A stretch of 64,000 nucleotides of DNA from a bacterium (GCA_022828125.1 JAJEJD010000032.1:62001-126000); one strand, 5' to 3'; positions 1 through 8,918 are shown, numbered from the stretch's first letter. The notes: generated from the sequence alone by a model not told the origin. Program-made: numbers and translations.

Positions 1-396
1 AACCTCCTGGGAATGGAAGAGGACTTCGCCGCTTTCGTCGTCGGGGGGGAGTACACCTTCAACGCCGTTTTCGGCTCTGCCGCCGACCTCGGCCTGCTCG
101 CCGAATGGAATTACGACGAGCGGCGCGAGCGTTCGAACTCCGAGTTCCAGAACGACCTCTTCTTCGCCGTTCGACTCGGGCTCAACGACGCCCAGAGCAC
201 GGAGATCATCGCCGGCGTCCTGGCGGACGCGGACCATTCCACGCGCACCATGAGCTTCGAATTGAGACGCCGCCTCTCGGACCAGTGGTCCATGAAGCTC
301 GAAGCGATTGTTTTCATGGACGTGGGTGAGGAGGACATCATATACGACACGAGGCGGGACAGCTTCGTGGCCCTGAACGTGACGTATAGTTTCTAG
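1..396 (+). CDS. C-terminal part of an outer-membrane beta-barrel protein (5' end outside window)
   Basis: The frame is open from base 1 and ends with TAG at 394-396, so about 131 C-terminal residues are present and the true start lies upstream. The sequence alternates polar and hydrophobic residues in beta-strand style (for example LLAEWNYDERRE and SFELRRRLSDQWSMKLEAI). It ends in NVTYSF, the terminal aromatic residue typical of BAM-inserted outer-membrane barrels. No signal peptide can be judged because the N-terminus is missing. The family is not recognised. It lies on the plus strand, converging with the P450 fusion gene. A second barrel gene at 7983 flanks the same cluster. An ATG at 13 exists but is probably internal. 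Confidence 0.6.
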   Translation, partial: NLLGMEEDFAAFVVGGEYTFNAVFGSAADLGLLAEWNYDERRERSNSEFQNDLFFAVRLGLNDAQSTEIIAGVLADADHSTRTMSFELRRRLSDQWSMKLEAIVFMDVGEEDIIYDTRRDSFVALNVTYSF

Positions 397-500
397 ATCG
401 AATTTTTCTTGTCCCTGTGTCAGAGCGACAGGCCGGAACTTTCCGCCCCGTTCTGCACGGCCTGGCGCTCCGCCTTATCCTGAGTAGCGGCCGTGGTGCG

Positions 501-2531
501 TCAGACGGGCAGTTCGCGCCTCTGCTCGGCGATGAGGAACTTCAGCTTCTTGTTCGGTTTCATGGATGGAAGCGGGCTGAACCCTAGTTGATAATTCTCG
601 GGGGACACCTTGAGCGTGAAGTAATGCGCTATCATCAACAGGTTGACGGCCAGTTGCAGATCCAGCCACCGCGAACCGAGACAAGTGTGCGTGCCCAGTC
701 CGTACGGCGCGTACCCGGGACCGCGGTGCTCGGCCCGCGAAGGCAGATAGCGGTCGATGTCAAACCTGTACGGGTCCGGGAAAACATCTTCCATGTAATG
801 CGAGGCCGTCATGGCAATGGAGAGCCGAGCCCCCACCGGTAGTTCGTAGCCCTCGATCACAAACGAATTCATCACGTCCCGCATTGACAAAGGGACAATC
901 GGGTACATGCGCAGACATTCCATGATGCAGCGCTGCGTGACGTCGGTCGCTTCCAGGGTGAAATCATCGCCAACCGGGTCGCCGTTCTCGAACAGGGCAT
1001 CGGCTTCACGCCGTATTCTTTCGTAGAGCTCCGGCTGGGATGCCATGGCGTATACCGTGAAGCTGAACGCATCGCCGAGGTAAACACTGGCAATCAGCGC
1101 AGCTGACAGAACGAAACGCAGATTCGACTCCGGCATCAACTGCGGATCACTCGCGTGCAGACTAAGCAGGTCATCCGCGAGGTTCCGCGAACGTCCGGCC
1201 CGCTGTGCGGGCGTGTGGACGCTCTGGACCCGCTCCAGCAATACATCGATGGCTTTCGCCCGTCTTTTCATGCCGGGGGTTTTCAGCATGAATTTTGGCA
1301 GAGCATTAACGATGTGGGTCGAGAGCGCTCGTTCCTTATAGGTCATGAGATCGTTGAAGAGATCCTGCGATTCAACGCTGATAAAAAGGGGTGAGAGTTG
1401 CTCGTTAATCATGAGTCGACACATGTGAGTTGCGGAGTAGATATCTCCAACCTTCCAGCCCGCCATGTGATTACGGGCATATTGGAAGACCTGATCCAAT
1501 TGCCCTGCCAGCCTCCCTCGTGAATAGGCCATCGACAACGACTTGCGAAGACGGAAATGATCGGCGCCGTCCAGGGAAGGCAATACGCCGGACGCGCCAT
1601 AGACTTTCTCGAATTCGGCAAAATAGTCCCTGGCTCTCAGGTGCATCCGGCCGTGCCGATGCACCCAGCGGTTCGTCTCCGGTCCGGCGAGGAAGATCAT
1701 GGGTTTCTTGAACGGCGGGCGGATCTCGAATACCGGGCCATACTTATTCGTAAGTTCTCCCATGAGCGCGGGAATGTTGCCGGTGCGCATGTGTGGACTG
1801 AGCAGCATCCGACTCAGCGAGACACGCGGTATTTGCTTGTTCAGAGCGGAACGTCGAAGCATCGGGCTGGAGATGGTGTTTTTGACAGCATCGGAGATGG
1901 AACGACCGATCAAATCCATCCTGCAGATGAACTTGATGCGCTCTTCCGCCTCGTCATCAATCTCGAATATGAAACGGAAGACGTCGCACGTATTGACGAG
2001 ACAAATAATAATGATGTCTCTCGGATAAGGAATCGTGGCGTTGAAGATAAACTCGCTGATACGCGATTTGATGTATTGACCTGCAGTGTCATCTTGAAAG
2101 TTGCCGTGCCGGTTCGCATGCCGGTTAATTGGAGCAAGCGTCCAGAAATCGCCGTCGTGGTGATTCAAAATTTCCAGTTCAACCAGGCGCTCCAGTGTCA
2201 AATCTATAATAGTCTCCGCCTGGAGAGCGAGCCGCTCAATCCAGTATTGGGTGTTGTGTTGAACCGGTTCGGCTGCGATTTCCTTCAGAATGGGATCCAG
2301 GGCGGGGTTGCCCGTTTCCGTATCGTCCACAAGGAGCAGTGATTCCAGGTCCGAGTCGATGCGCGAGAGGAGAGAGAGTTCCGCGAGTACTGCGCCGATG
2401 ACGGCGCAGTTCAATTCCCAACCGTGTACCTGGTGAAAGTAGCCGGTCTCCTCGTTGAGGAGCATCAGGATGAACTCCTCGAGCAAACTTAGCGTTCGGG
2501 TCGTCTGCGAGAGATCGGAAGTAACAGCCAT
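501..2531 (-). CDS. GPP34 (GOLPH3-like) domain fused to a cytochrome P450
   Basis: This is one 676-residue chain with no stop between its two parts. Residues about 14-220 match the GPP34/GOLPH3 fold: a start like TLSLLEEFILMLLNEETGY, a helix with GAVLAELSLLSRI, a central YWIERL helix and a late IPYPRDIIIICLVNTCDVF helix, in the order seen in GOLPH3/Vps74. Residues about 235-665 are a P450: HFRLRK (C-helix), ExxR at E538-R541, FDIDRY, and the heme loop YGLGTHTCLG with proximal Cys617. The I-helix (about 480-497, SVYLGDAFSF) lacks the usual [AG]GxDT acid-alcohol pair, so oxygen activation may be unusual. GPP34 domains bind phosphoinositides or membranes in eukaryotes. A membrane-tethering role here is inference. 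There is no N-terminal membrane anchor, unlike eukaryotic P450s. The substrate may be sterol-like, given the two sterol methyltransferases nearby. Codon use looks more AT-rich than neighbours. Confidence 0.85.
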   Translation of the reverse strand: MAVTSDLSQTTRTLSLLEEFILMLLNEETGYFHQVHGWELNCAVIGAVLAELSLLSRIDSDLESLLLVDDTETGNPALDPILKEIAAEPVQHNTQYWIERLALQAETIIDLTLERLVELEILNHHDGDFWTLAPINRHANRHGNFQDDTAGQYIKSRISEFIFNATIPYPRDIIIICLVNTCDVFRFIFEIDDEAEERIKFICRMDLIGRSISDAVKNTISSPMLRRSALNKQIPRVSLSRMLLSPHMRTGNIPALMGELTNKYGPVFEIRPPFKKPMIFLAGPETNRWVHRHGRMHLRARDYFAEFEKVYGASGVLPSLDGADHFRLRKSLSMAYSRGRLAGQLDQVFQYARNHMAGWKVGDIYSATHMCRLMINEQLSPLFISVESQDLFNDLMTYKERALSTHIVNALPKFMLKTPGMKRRAKAIDVLLERVQSVHTPAQRAGRSRNLADDLLSLHASDPQLMPESNLRFVLSAALIASVYLGDAFSFTVYAMASQPELYERIRREADALFENGDPVGDDFTLEATDVTQRCIMECLRMYPIVPLSMRDVMNSFVIEGYELPVGARLSIAMTASHYMEDVFPDPYRFDIDRYLPSRAEHRGPGYAPYGLGTHTCLGSRWLDLQLAVNLLMIAHYFTLKVSPENYQLGFSPLPSMKPNKKLKFLIAEQRRELPV

Positions 2532-2703
2532 CTGTTATGGCCCCCTTGTGCCTGAATCCGGGAATTGGCACGGACGCCGACACTACCGTGCGAAACAATC
2601 GGATGCAGAATAGCATAACCGAGTGATGTGGCAAGAAAAATCAGACCCTCATAATGGATGGTGATCCCCTGAAATTAAGGCATGAAGTCGATAATAAGGG
2701 TAT

Positions 2704-3441
2704 TCAGCCGCCGAGAGCCGCCAGCCGCTCGACCGCTTTTTGGTGAATCAGCCGCTCGAAAGCGTCTTTCGGCGGTAATTTTATTGCGCGCTTTAGAAGG
2801 TCGCGCGCCTTAGCGCGGTTCTCGTCGGCATCCAGGCTCAAAAGTCCGTGCGCGTACTCGAATAGCACCACCTTGTCCCGGGGCGCCAGTTCGAGCGCAC
2901 GCCTGAAATGGGCGTGAGCGTCTTCTTCGCTCGCCCCGTAGAGCAGACCGGCGAAGAATCCACCGGCGCCGACGGCGCCCGCATGCCAGGCGCCCAGGCT
3001 GACGTGGGCGGACGCCGAGTCCGGAGCCAGGCGAAACGCCTCTTCAATCGCATCGCGCACTTTGGTTGCGTAGCCCTCCGTCAACGACTTAAGTACGCCG
3101 CTCACCTGCGCCTGGCGTCCCATGGCGTGGGCCAACTGAAGATGGGCCTGCGGGTTGGCCCCGTCGATCCGGATCGCCTTTCGAGCGAGTTCCTCGGCCC
3201 GCTTAAACAAGCCCATCTTCTCACCATCCGGCGCGATGTAATAGCCGTGAATCGCCAGTGAATCGGCGGCCAGCGCATGGCCTTCGGAAGTGCCGAGCGC
3301 ACGGGCGAGATCGGCCGCCTCCACGAAGCGGCCCTCGGCATACGCGGCGCGCGCCTCTTCTATCGACTGTGCGCAGGCAGTCCCCGCCGGCGCGAACGCG
3401 CACGCAATCGTCAGGCAGGTGAGTAATATGGACTTGTTCAT
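2704..3441 (-). CDS. Secreted TPR-like protein (possible sterol-trafficking partner)
   Basis: The start chosen is the ATG at 3441, with GGAAG just upstream. It gives MNKSILL, a classic signal peptide ending near TACAQS, and about 245 residues. The longer reading from 3471 would put charged residues ahead of the signal. The mature part is helical with TPR-like pairs: RAEELARKAIRIDGANPQAHL, AIEEAFRLAPDSASAHVSLG, HFRRALELAPRDKVVLFEYA and DLLKRAIKLPP. The organisation resembles periplasmic TPR proteins such as TRAP-associated TatT, and the Methylococcus sterol-transport protein BstC is described as similar. The link to sterol transport rests on position next to the methyltransferase and RND genes and is inference. 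It could equally be a generic TPR adaptor. Confidence 0.6.
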   Translation of the reverse strand: MNKSILLTCLTIACAFAPAGTACAQSIEEARAAYAEGRFVEAADLARALGTSEGHALAADSLAIHGYYIAPDGEKMGLFKRAEELARKAIRIDGANPQAHLQLAHAMGRQAQVSGVLKSLTEGYATKVRDAIEEAFRLAPDSASAHVSLGAWHAGAVGAGGFFAGLLYGASEEDAHAHFRRALELAPRDKVVLFEYAHGLLSLDADENRAKARDLLKRAIKLPPKDAFERLIHQKAVERLAALGG

Positions 3442-3619
3442 GACGCGCTTCCTGCGGACTGCGAAATCCATAGCCGTTTCGGTTCATGAGGATATTATAC
3501 AAAAATCGCAAGAGGCGTCCGTTTCGCAAAGAAGCCGCCTCGCCTTGGGGTTATTGAAACAATCCTTCCACAAACAGGAAACCTATTTCTCATTCGACAT
3601 AGGCCATAGGTTTATGAAA

Positions 3620-3784
3620 TCACTCCCCCCTTGAGGGGGAGTCGATGAAGCCGAGCGTATTTTGCGAAGGCTGAATCGGTGGGGGGTAAAATGCGTTTTA
3701 TCGCCACTCCGAATTATACCCCCCACCGAATCGCTTTCGGGCTTACGCCCTCAGCTCTTCGACTCCCCCTCAAGGGGGGAGTGA
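3620..3784. repeat. MITE-like palindromic element with 26-bp perfect terminal inverted repeats
   Basis: The arms at 3620-3645 and 3759-3784 are perfect reverse complements over 26 bp. Inside, a second nested pair (GGTGGGGGGTA near 3680 and TACCCCCCACC near 3717) also folds back. The whole 165 bp could form a long hairpin. It contains no coding potential. It fills most of the 405-bp gap between the TPR-like gene and the first methyltransferase, so it may separate their transcription. The remainder of the gap shows nothing recognisable. Confidence 0.8.
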
Positions 3785-3846
3785 ATCTTGCTCTTTCATC
3801 GGTCGCGTCAAACCTTCGTTCATCGACACTTCCCCAACGCCCCTCC

Positions 3847-4878
3847 CTACTCCGGCTTGCGGGCGAGGATGAAATACATCGGGGTGAAAATGCCGAGGCG
3901 GCCGGCTTCGGCCAAGGCGATAGCTGATATGTTCAGCATGGCCGCGACCCGGAAGCTGCCGCGCGGCGCGATTTTCAACAGTTCCAGCAGCCATAGCGAA
4001 CCGTGGGTCAGCCTGCGCCCGAAGGCCGTGCTACGGAAGTTCGAGAGAGATATGCCGGAACCGGCCAGCGGTTCATACCAGGGGATGCCGGGCGGCGCAT
4101 CGGCGGCGAGGTCGCGCGCCTCCAGCAGATCGAAGCCGGCCTCTCGAAGAGCGTCGTCCACTTCATGTGGTCGGGGGATGCCGGGCAGTGCGCCGGAATA
4201 CTCCAAATCGGTCTTGTGTCGATTGTGTTCCGGGTTCTCCGCATCGTACAAATCGGTCATGCAGTATTCGTAGGACGCGAAGCAACCTCCGGGTTTCAGC
4301 AGTCTGAACACTTCGCCGTAAGCGCAGACCTTATCCGGCGCATGGCAGTGCGCCTCGATATTATAGGCGGCGTCGAAACTGCCATCCGGCGCATCGACGT
4401 GCATGAAATCGCAGTTCAGATACTCGGCCAGATGGCTTAGATGTTCCGCTTCCGTCAGCTCTGCGGCGCGCTTCAACTGGTATTCGTTGATGTTGACGCC
4501 GACGATTTTCGCGCCGGAGAAGCGTGCGATCTCGCGCAACGGGCCGCCGACGCCGCAGCCCAGATCGACCACCACCATTCCGGGCTGGAGATTCAGCCTT
4601 TGCGCCATGTAGTGCTCGTGCCGCGCGAGCGAGGCGGCGAAGCTCTCTCCTTCGTAGCGCGGGGCGAAGTGGAAGGAGCGGCCCCACCCGTATTCGTAGA
4701 GATCGGTGACCAGGTCGTAAAACGAGTTCGCGAAATTCCGGTAGTCGGACTTGCGCTCGTCCAGGCCACCGCGCCCGGCGCCGCCGTAGCGCCTCTCGTA
4801 TTCACTGATGCCGGCCTCGACGCGGTCACCGGATTTTGCGTCTTTCAGGATATCCGTGAACCTGGATTTGGATGTCAT
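3847..4878 (-). CDS. Sterol C24-methyltransferase-like (Erg6/SMT family) SAM methyltransferase
   Basis: This 343-residue protein has the full length and motif set of eukaryotic sterol 24-C-methyltransferases. The family signature YEYGWGRSFHFAPR is at 61-74 (sterol-binding region I). The SAM loop DLGCGVGGP is at 105-113, the second family signature IEAHCHAPD at 174-182, and LKPGG follows. The C-terminal sterol methyltransferase domain continues to IFTPMYFILARKPE. These enzymes transfer a methyl from SAM to the C24 side-chain double bond of sterols. Bacterial members are known from uncultured bacteria. It lies 133 bp downstream of the RND transporter on the same strand, which suggests co-transcription. 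A second, divergent member lies at 10429. A tocopherol-type or other isoprenoid methyltransferase is less likely because region I is so close to Erg6. Confidence 0.88.
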   Translation of the reverse strand: MTSKSRFTDILKDAKSGDRVEAGISEYERRYGGAGRGGLDERKSDYRNFANSFYDLVTDLYEYGWGRSFHFAPRYEGESFAASLARHEHYMAQRLNLQPGMVVVDLGCGVGGPLREIARFSGAKIVGVNINEYQLKRAAELTEAEHLSHLAEYLNCDFMHVDAPDGSFDAAYNIEAHCHAPDKVCAYGEVFRLLKPGGCFASYEYCMTDLYDAENPEHNRHKTDLEYSGALPGIPRPHEVDDALREAGFDLLEARDLAADAPPGIPWYEPLAGSGISLSNFRSTAFGRRLTHGSLWLLELLKIAPRGSFRVAAMLNISAIALAEAGRLGIFTPMYFILARKPE

Positions 4879-5011
4879 GGCGATGCGTCAGTCGAGCATG
4901 TTCGGGCGCATTGGGTGTGGCGCTTTGCAGCGCACCTGTTGCCGGAAGTCCGCATCCGCGCAGCGCGAAGACCCTGTGCGCCGATCGGGAGAGGCGAGGC
5001 CCGGAGCATGA

Positions 5012-7294
5012 TTACTTCCGGTCGAGGGCTATCAGCAGGGGCGGGAGGAGCAGCAAATCCAGGATCAGCGCGAAGCTGAGCGTGAGCGCCACCAGGAGGC
5101 CGAGCATCCAGGTGATCGCGAATCCCGACGTGGCGAACACCAGGAAGCCCAGCACCAGGATCGAGGTCGTAGAGAACAGCGCAAAACCTACCGAACGGAA
5201 GGTGGTGCGCACCGCATCGGATGCCGAAAGGCCCTCTCGGCGCCCCTTCAGATATTTGCTCATGAAGTGAATCGTGTCGTCGACGACGATGCCGAAGGCG
5301 ATCGCGGTCACGAGAGAGCCGGCGGGCCCCACCTCGCTGTACAGATAACCCCAGACGCCGAAGGCCATGGCCGCGGGGATTAGGTTGGGCACGAGGCTGA
5401 TGAGGCCGAGGCGCAGGCTCTTGAAAATCCAGATCAGGATCAGCGAAATGAGGATCATCCCGGTGAGCGTACCCCACAACATGCTCAAGGTGTTCTGAAT
5501 GGCCAGATGGGCGAAGATGAGGCTGTAACCCGACGCCTCTTTCGCGAGACCGGGCGCGTTGGCGCTGAGCCATTTCTGCCCGCGCGCTTCGAGCGCGCGC
5601 AACTCCTCGGACTTGAGCCTTTTGAGCGTGACGGTCATGCGCGTCGCGGATTTGGCGACGTTGATGCGGTTGTTGAGGTCCATGCCGAAGGGAACCGAAA
5701 GCTCGTAGAGCAGCAGATACTGCGCGGCGAGTTGGGCGTTTTCGGGCAGCCGGTAGAAGGCGGGATTATCGCCGTTCATGTTCTTGTTGAGGCGCTTCAT
5801 GATGTTCGTAAACACCTGGACGTGCGCCACTTCCGGCTGGGCGCGGTACCATTCGGCGAAAGCCTCGACTTTTTTCAGGTACGCAGGAGCGGTGATTCCG
5901 CCTTCGCGCCCCGAGTCGAGGGAGTACTCCAGGGTTTCCACGCCGGTCAGGTTCTCGATGACGAAGTCCGTGTCGCGCCGGAACTCGTAGCGCTCATCCA
6001 GATGCTGCGTCCAGTTGTCCGTCAGCTCGACGCGGGGCACGCCCGCCACGAGCACGATCGCAACGGCGGCCAGGCCCCAGAACAGGAGCGTGCGGCGCGC
6101 GACGACGAAGGCGCCGAGCCGGTCGAAGAGGCCCGAACCCCCGGCGCTCCCCTGTCGCGCGCGCAGCGGCAGGACCGACAGCAGCGCCGGCAGAAGCGTC
6201 ATGGAATAGACGTAGGCGCACAACATGCCGAACGCCACCAGGTTGCCGAGGACCCGAAAAGGCGGAGAGTCCGAAGCGTTCATGCTGAAGAAGCCTATCA
6301 TCGTCGTGGCCGTCGTGAGGAACACCGGCCAGGCGTTGTCGCGCAGTGATTCGGCGATCGCTGAGTCCTTGTCCAGGCCTTGCCTCATGCTTGTAATGAT
6401 CGCCTCGACGACATGGACGGAGTGCGCGATGGCGAGCGTCATGATGATGAGGGGAACGCTGGAGTTGGCCGCGTTGAGCACCAGGCCGATCCAGCCGATG
6501 ACGCCCATGGTCGAGATGACGGTGAAGATGACCACGGCGACGAGGGACAGCGTGCCGAACAGGGAGCGCAGCAGAACGGCGGAGACGGCTACGATGATGA
6601 AGAATGCCGCGGGCGCGAGGATCCCCATATCGTCCTGGGCCGCTTCCGTCAGGACCTGGTTCACGAAGACGTTGCCGGTAACGTGATATTCGATGTCCGG
6701 GTGGGTCTTCCGGGATTTTTCAAGGAGGCCGCGGATATGGTTGTAAATCCGGATCTCCGCGGCGTCCGAACGCTCGGGCAAGGCGAAACTGATGACCAAG
6801 CCGGCGACGCGCCCGTCTCCCGAGACAAGACGGCCAACGAGACTGCTCTCGCTCAGCGCAATCTTCCTGATCCGCGCGAGGTCCTCATCGCCGAGCGAGC
6901 CCGCGTCGTCCACGAGGCGCTCCACGATCAAGTCGTCCTCTTCCGCCTCCGTGTGGTTATAGTTCGTAATGGAGTCGACCCGTGTGGTCCTGGGCACTTG
7001 CCACAAGGCCTCGGTCAACTCTTCGACGGCGGCGAGCGCCTCCCGCGTGAATACCGACCCGCCCTTGGGCGCGACTGCGATCACCGCCGCATTGGTCGCC
7101 GAATAGGTAGCCTCCATGGCGTCGAATGCGACGAGTTGCGGGTTGCCCTCGTCCAGCATGTCGCGCCAGTCGTTGGAGATGACGATGGTGCGGAGGCCGA
7201 CCGCCAGAATCAACATGGCCGCTACGCTCGCGGCGAGAACCAGCCGGCGGCGGCGCAACAAGAACGCAATGTAGCGGTTCAGAGGTGCGGACAT
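5012..7294 (-). CDS. RND/MMPL-family transporter (HpnN/BstA-like), predicted lipid exporter
   Basis: The start chosen is the ATG at 7294 (MSAPLNRYIAF), preceded by AGAGAGG, giving 760 residues; the upstream reading lacks membrane character. The layout is typical RND/MMPL. TM1 (about 17-40) follows a run of arginines. A large periplasmic loop comes next, then a block of five TMs including LRSLFGTLSLVAVVIFTVIS and LIIMTLAIAHSVHVVEAI. A single TM (LLFWGLAAVAIVLVAG), a second loop and a final five-TM block with the matching VTAIAFGIVVDDTIHFMSKY segment complete it. Single-chain RNDs of this type move hopanoids (HpnN), sterols (BstA) or other lipids between bacterial membranes. Its place beside sterol methyltransferases makes a sterol-like cargo the best guess. 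No membrane-fusion or TolC-type partner is adjacent. Confidence 0.8.
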   Translation of the reverse strand: MSAPLNRYIAFLLRRRRLVLAASVAAMLILAVGLRTIVISNDWRDMLDEGNPQLVAFDAMEATYSATNAAVIAVAPKGGSVFTREALAAVEELTEALWQVPRTTRVDSITNYNHTEAEEDDLIVERLVDDAGSLGDEDLARIRKIALSESSLVGRLVSGDGRVAGLVISFALPERSDAAEIRIYNHIRGLLEKSRKTHPDIEYHVTGNVFVNQVLTEAAQDDMGILAPAAFFIIVAVSAVLLRSLFGTLSLVAVVIFTVISTMGVIGWIGLVLNAANSSVPLIIMTLAIAHSVHVVEAIITSMRQGLDKDSAIAESLRDNAWPVFLTTATTMIGFFSMNASDSPPFRVLGNLVAFGMLCAYVYSMTLLPALLSVLPLRARQGSAGGSGLFDRLGAFVVARRTLLFWGLAAVAIVLVAGVPRVELTDNWTQHLDERYEFRRDTDFVIENLTGVETLEYSLDSGREGGITAPAYLKKVEAFAEWYRAQPEVAHVQVFTNIMKRLNKNMNGDNPAFYRLPENAQLAAQYLLLYELSVPFGMDLNNRINVAKSATRMTVTLKRLKSEELRALEARGQKWLSANAPGLAKEASGYSLIFAHLAIQNTLSMLWGTLTGMILISLILIWIFKSLRLGLISLVPNLIPAAMAFGVWGYLYSEVGPAGSLVTAIAFGIVVDDTIHFMSKYLKGRREGLSASDAVRTTFRSVGFALFSTTSILVLGFLVFATSGFAITWMLGLLVALTLSFALILDLLLLPPLLIALDRK

Positions 7295-7530
7295 CTTTGC
7301 CTCTCTGTCCAGCGGATCAAAGCCGCGGCTAACCCGCCGGTTCCATGGGCGGTTGTCTACCGGATACGAATCCCGATCATCGCAACGCGGCTTGCGCGGT
7401 GAAAGTCCATGACGCCCGGGCCGCCGCAACAGTGAGCCAAGTGGGGCCATTATGGCTTAGCGGATCGATGGATTCAAGTTTTTGTCCTGCGCCGGGTTCC
7501 CCGGACGGTGCGCGGGATACAGGGGGTTGC

Positions 7531-7804
7531 TGAAAAAGCCTCCTCCTCAGGGGATAAAGGCACCCCCCCCTACCCCCCCTTGTCAGGGGGGGAAGAAAAA
7601 GCCCCCGGAAGCAGGGAATCGGTTTCCCGTAGGGGCGGACCTGTGTGTCCGCCCGGTTGTTGATGCGAGCCTTGTCGCTGCTTTCTCCCCCTGTTGGCGT
7701 TCCAGCCCCCGATATCCGTTCGATATGCGAACTTCGCGTTTGGGGCGGACACGCAGGTCCGCCCCTACAAAAAGCGCAAACCCTCATTCATCAGGGCTTT
7801 TTCA
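7531..7804. repeat. Composite MITE-like element A (TGAAAAAGCC ends)
   Basis: Ends TGAAAAAGCC (7531-7540) and GGCTTTTTCA (7795-7804) are inverted. Inside are two facing 26-bp hairpin units beginning GTAGGGGCGGACC (7629-7654) and its reverse complement with one mismatch (7743-7768), plus a C-run/G-run stretch around 7562-7591. The same ends recur at 22410-22565 and, slightly changed, at 33692-33899. It occupies the 688-bp gap upstream of the outer-membrane protein gene. No gene is visible in the rest of that gap. A stretch at 7391-7440 that vaguely resembles part of a cobalamin riboswitch is discussed separately. Confidence 0.65.
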
Positions 7805-7982
7805 GAAAGTCCTATCCGCCGCATCCTTACCGCCTCAAAAAACTTGACAAACATATTGAGCGTCCGTGAGTATGTCAGGGCCTGTACATGAAGTGATCTG
7901 AACCGGAGAAGAAACCGGATGATATCGTCCGTTGAGCGATTACCGAGATATGCGCGAGTCGACCTGAAAACGAGGAGAGGAC

Positions 7983-8918
7983 ATGAGACTGATTTCACAC
8001 CGGCAAACCACCCGTAATCGAATAATTGTTGCGGCGGCGGCAATCGCCGTGTTTCTTCTGGGGGCGTTCACGCCCGATGCGCGCGCGGCGGATTCGAATG
8101 CCCAAGCTGAGGGCTCGAGATGGTACTTCGGCTTGAACGTGCCGGTCATGTTCATCGACGACTCGGACAGCGTCGAGACCGGGACAGCGCAAGGAGTCCC
8201 GTACACTGCGAACGCCCTCACGGAATACGCTACGGGGTTCCGGGTCAGCGGCGTGGTGGGCCGTGAATTCGGCGCGGGCCTGCGCGCCGACGCCGAGCTG
8301 TTCTTCGCCAGGGCCGAGGTCGACAAGCTGATCTACAAGGGACGGACGACCGCCGTGCCGGGGCAACCGCAACTGGGCACCATTCGTATCGAGGGCGACC
8401 ATTCCATCCCCGTGTCCGGCTCGGCGAGCCAGTTGGGCGCCATGGTGAACCTCTGGTACGACTTCAAACCCGGTTCCCGCTGGAGACCCTACGTCGGCGG
8501 CGGCTTAGGCCTTGTCCGGGTCGACTGGGGCGACGTGAAGTATGACCGCAACGAGGTCGCTCAAGGAGCCGCGAACGAGCTTGCGATCCTGCAGGCGCGT
8601 CAGCAAGCCGGCATACCTCCGGAGGCTCCCCTGCCTCCAGGGTTCCGAGAAACGGTCTTGAGCGATCCCAGGGTCGTTCTGCCCCCGGGGACCGTGCCCG
8701 AGCTTTCCGAAACCGATACTGTGTTCGCCTTTCAGCTCGGCGCGGGGGTGGGCTACCAGTATTCCGACGCCCTTACCTTTCAGCTGGGCTACCGCATGCT
8801 GAAAGCCAGCGACCTGGAGTTCAGCGGCAGGAATACCGCAGGTCTGGGCGCAACGGCCAATGCGACGACGGAAATGCTGGTTCATCTGTTCGAGATAGGG
8901 ATACGCTATCGGTTCTAG
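7983..8918 (+). CDS. Outer-membrane beta-barrel protein (OmpW/Omp25-like opacity type)
   Basis: The 311 residues begin with a long signal peptide: hydrophobic run IIVAAAAIAVFLLGAF, cleavage near DARAAD. A barrel follows, with strands such as RWYFGLNVPVMFI, LRADAELFFARAEV, RWRPYVGGGLGLVRVDW and FAFQLGAGVGYQYSDALTFQ, and a terminal IGIRYRF with C-terminal Phe. The GGGLGLVRV and GAGVGYQYS patterns are typical of eight-stranded OmpA/OmpW-like opacity proteins. GAGGAGAGG lies just upstream of the ATG. A proline-rich loop (about 215-235) is probably extracellular. It lies 130 bp ahead of the Rieske oxygenase on the same strand. A role in passage of hydrophobic substrates is plausible from context only. 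Confidence 0.75.
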   Translation: MRLISHRQTTRNRIIVAAAAIAVFLLGAFTPDARAADSNAQAEGSRWYFGLNVPVMFIDDSDSVETGTAQGVPYTANALTEYATGFRVSGVVGREFGAGLRADAELFFARAEVDKLIYKGRTTAVPGQPQLGTIRIEGDHSIPVSGSASQLGAMVNLWYDFKPGSRWRPYVGGGLGLVRVDWGDVKYDRNEVAQGAANELAILQARQQAGIPPEAPLPPGFRETVLSDPRVVLPPGTVPELSETDTVFAFQLGAGVGYQYSDALTFQLGYRMLKASDLEFSGRNTAGLGATANATTEMLVHLFEIGIRYRF

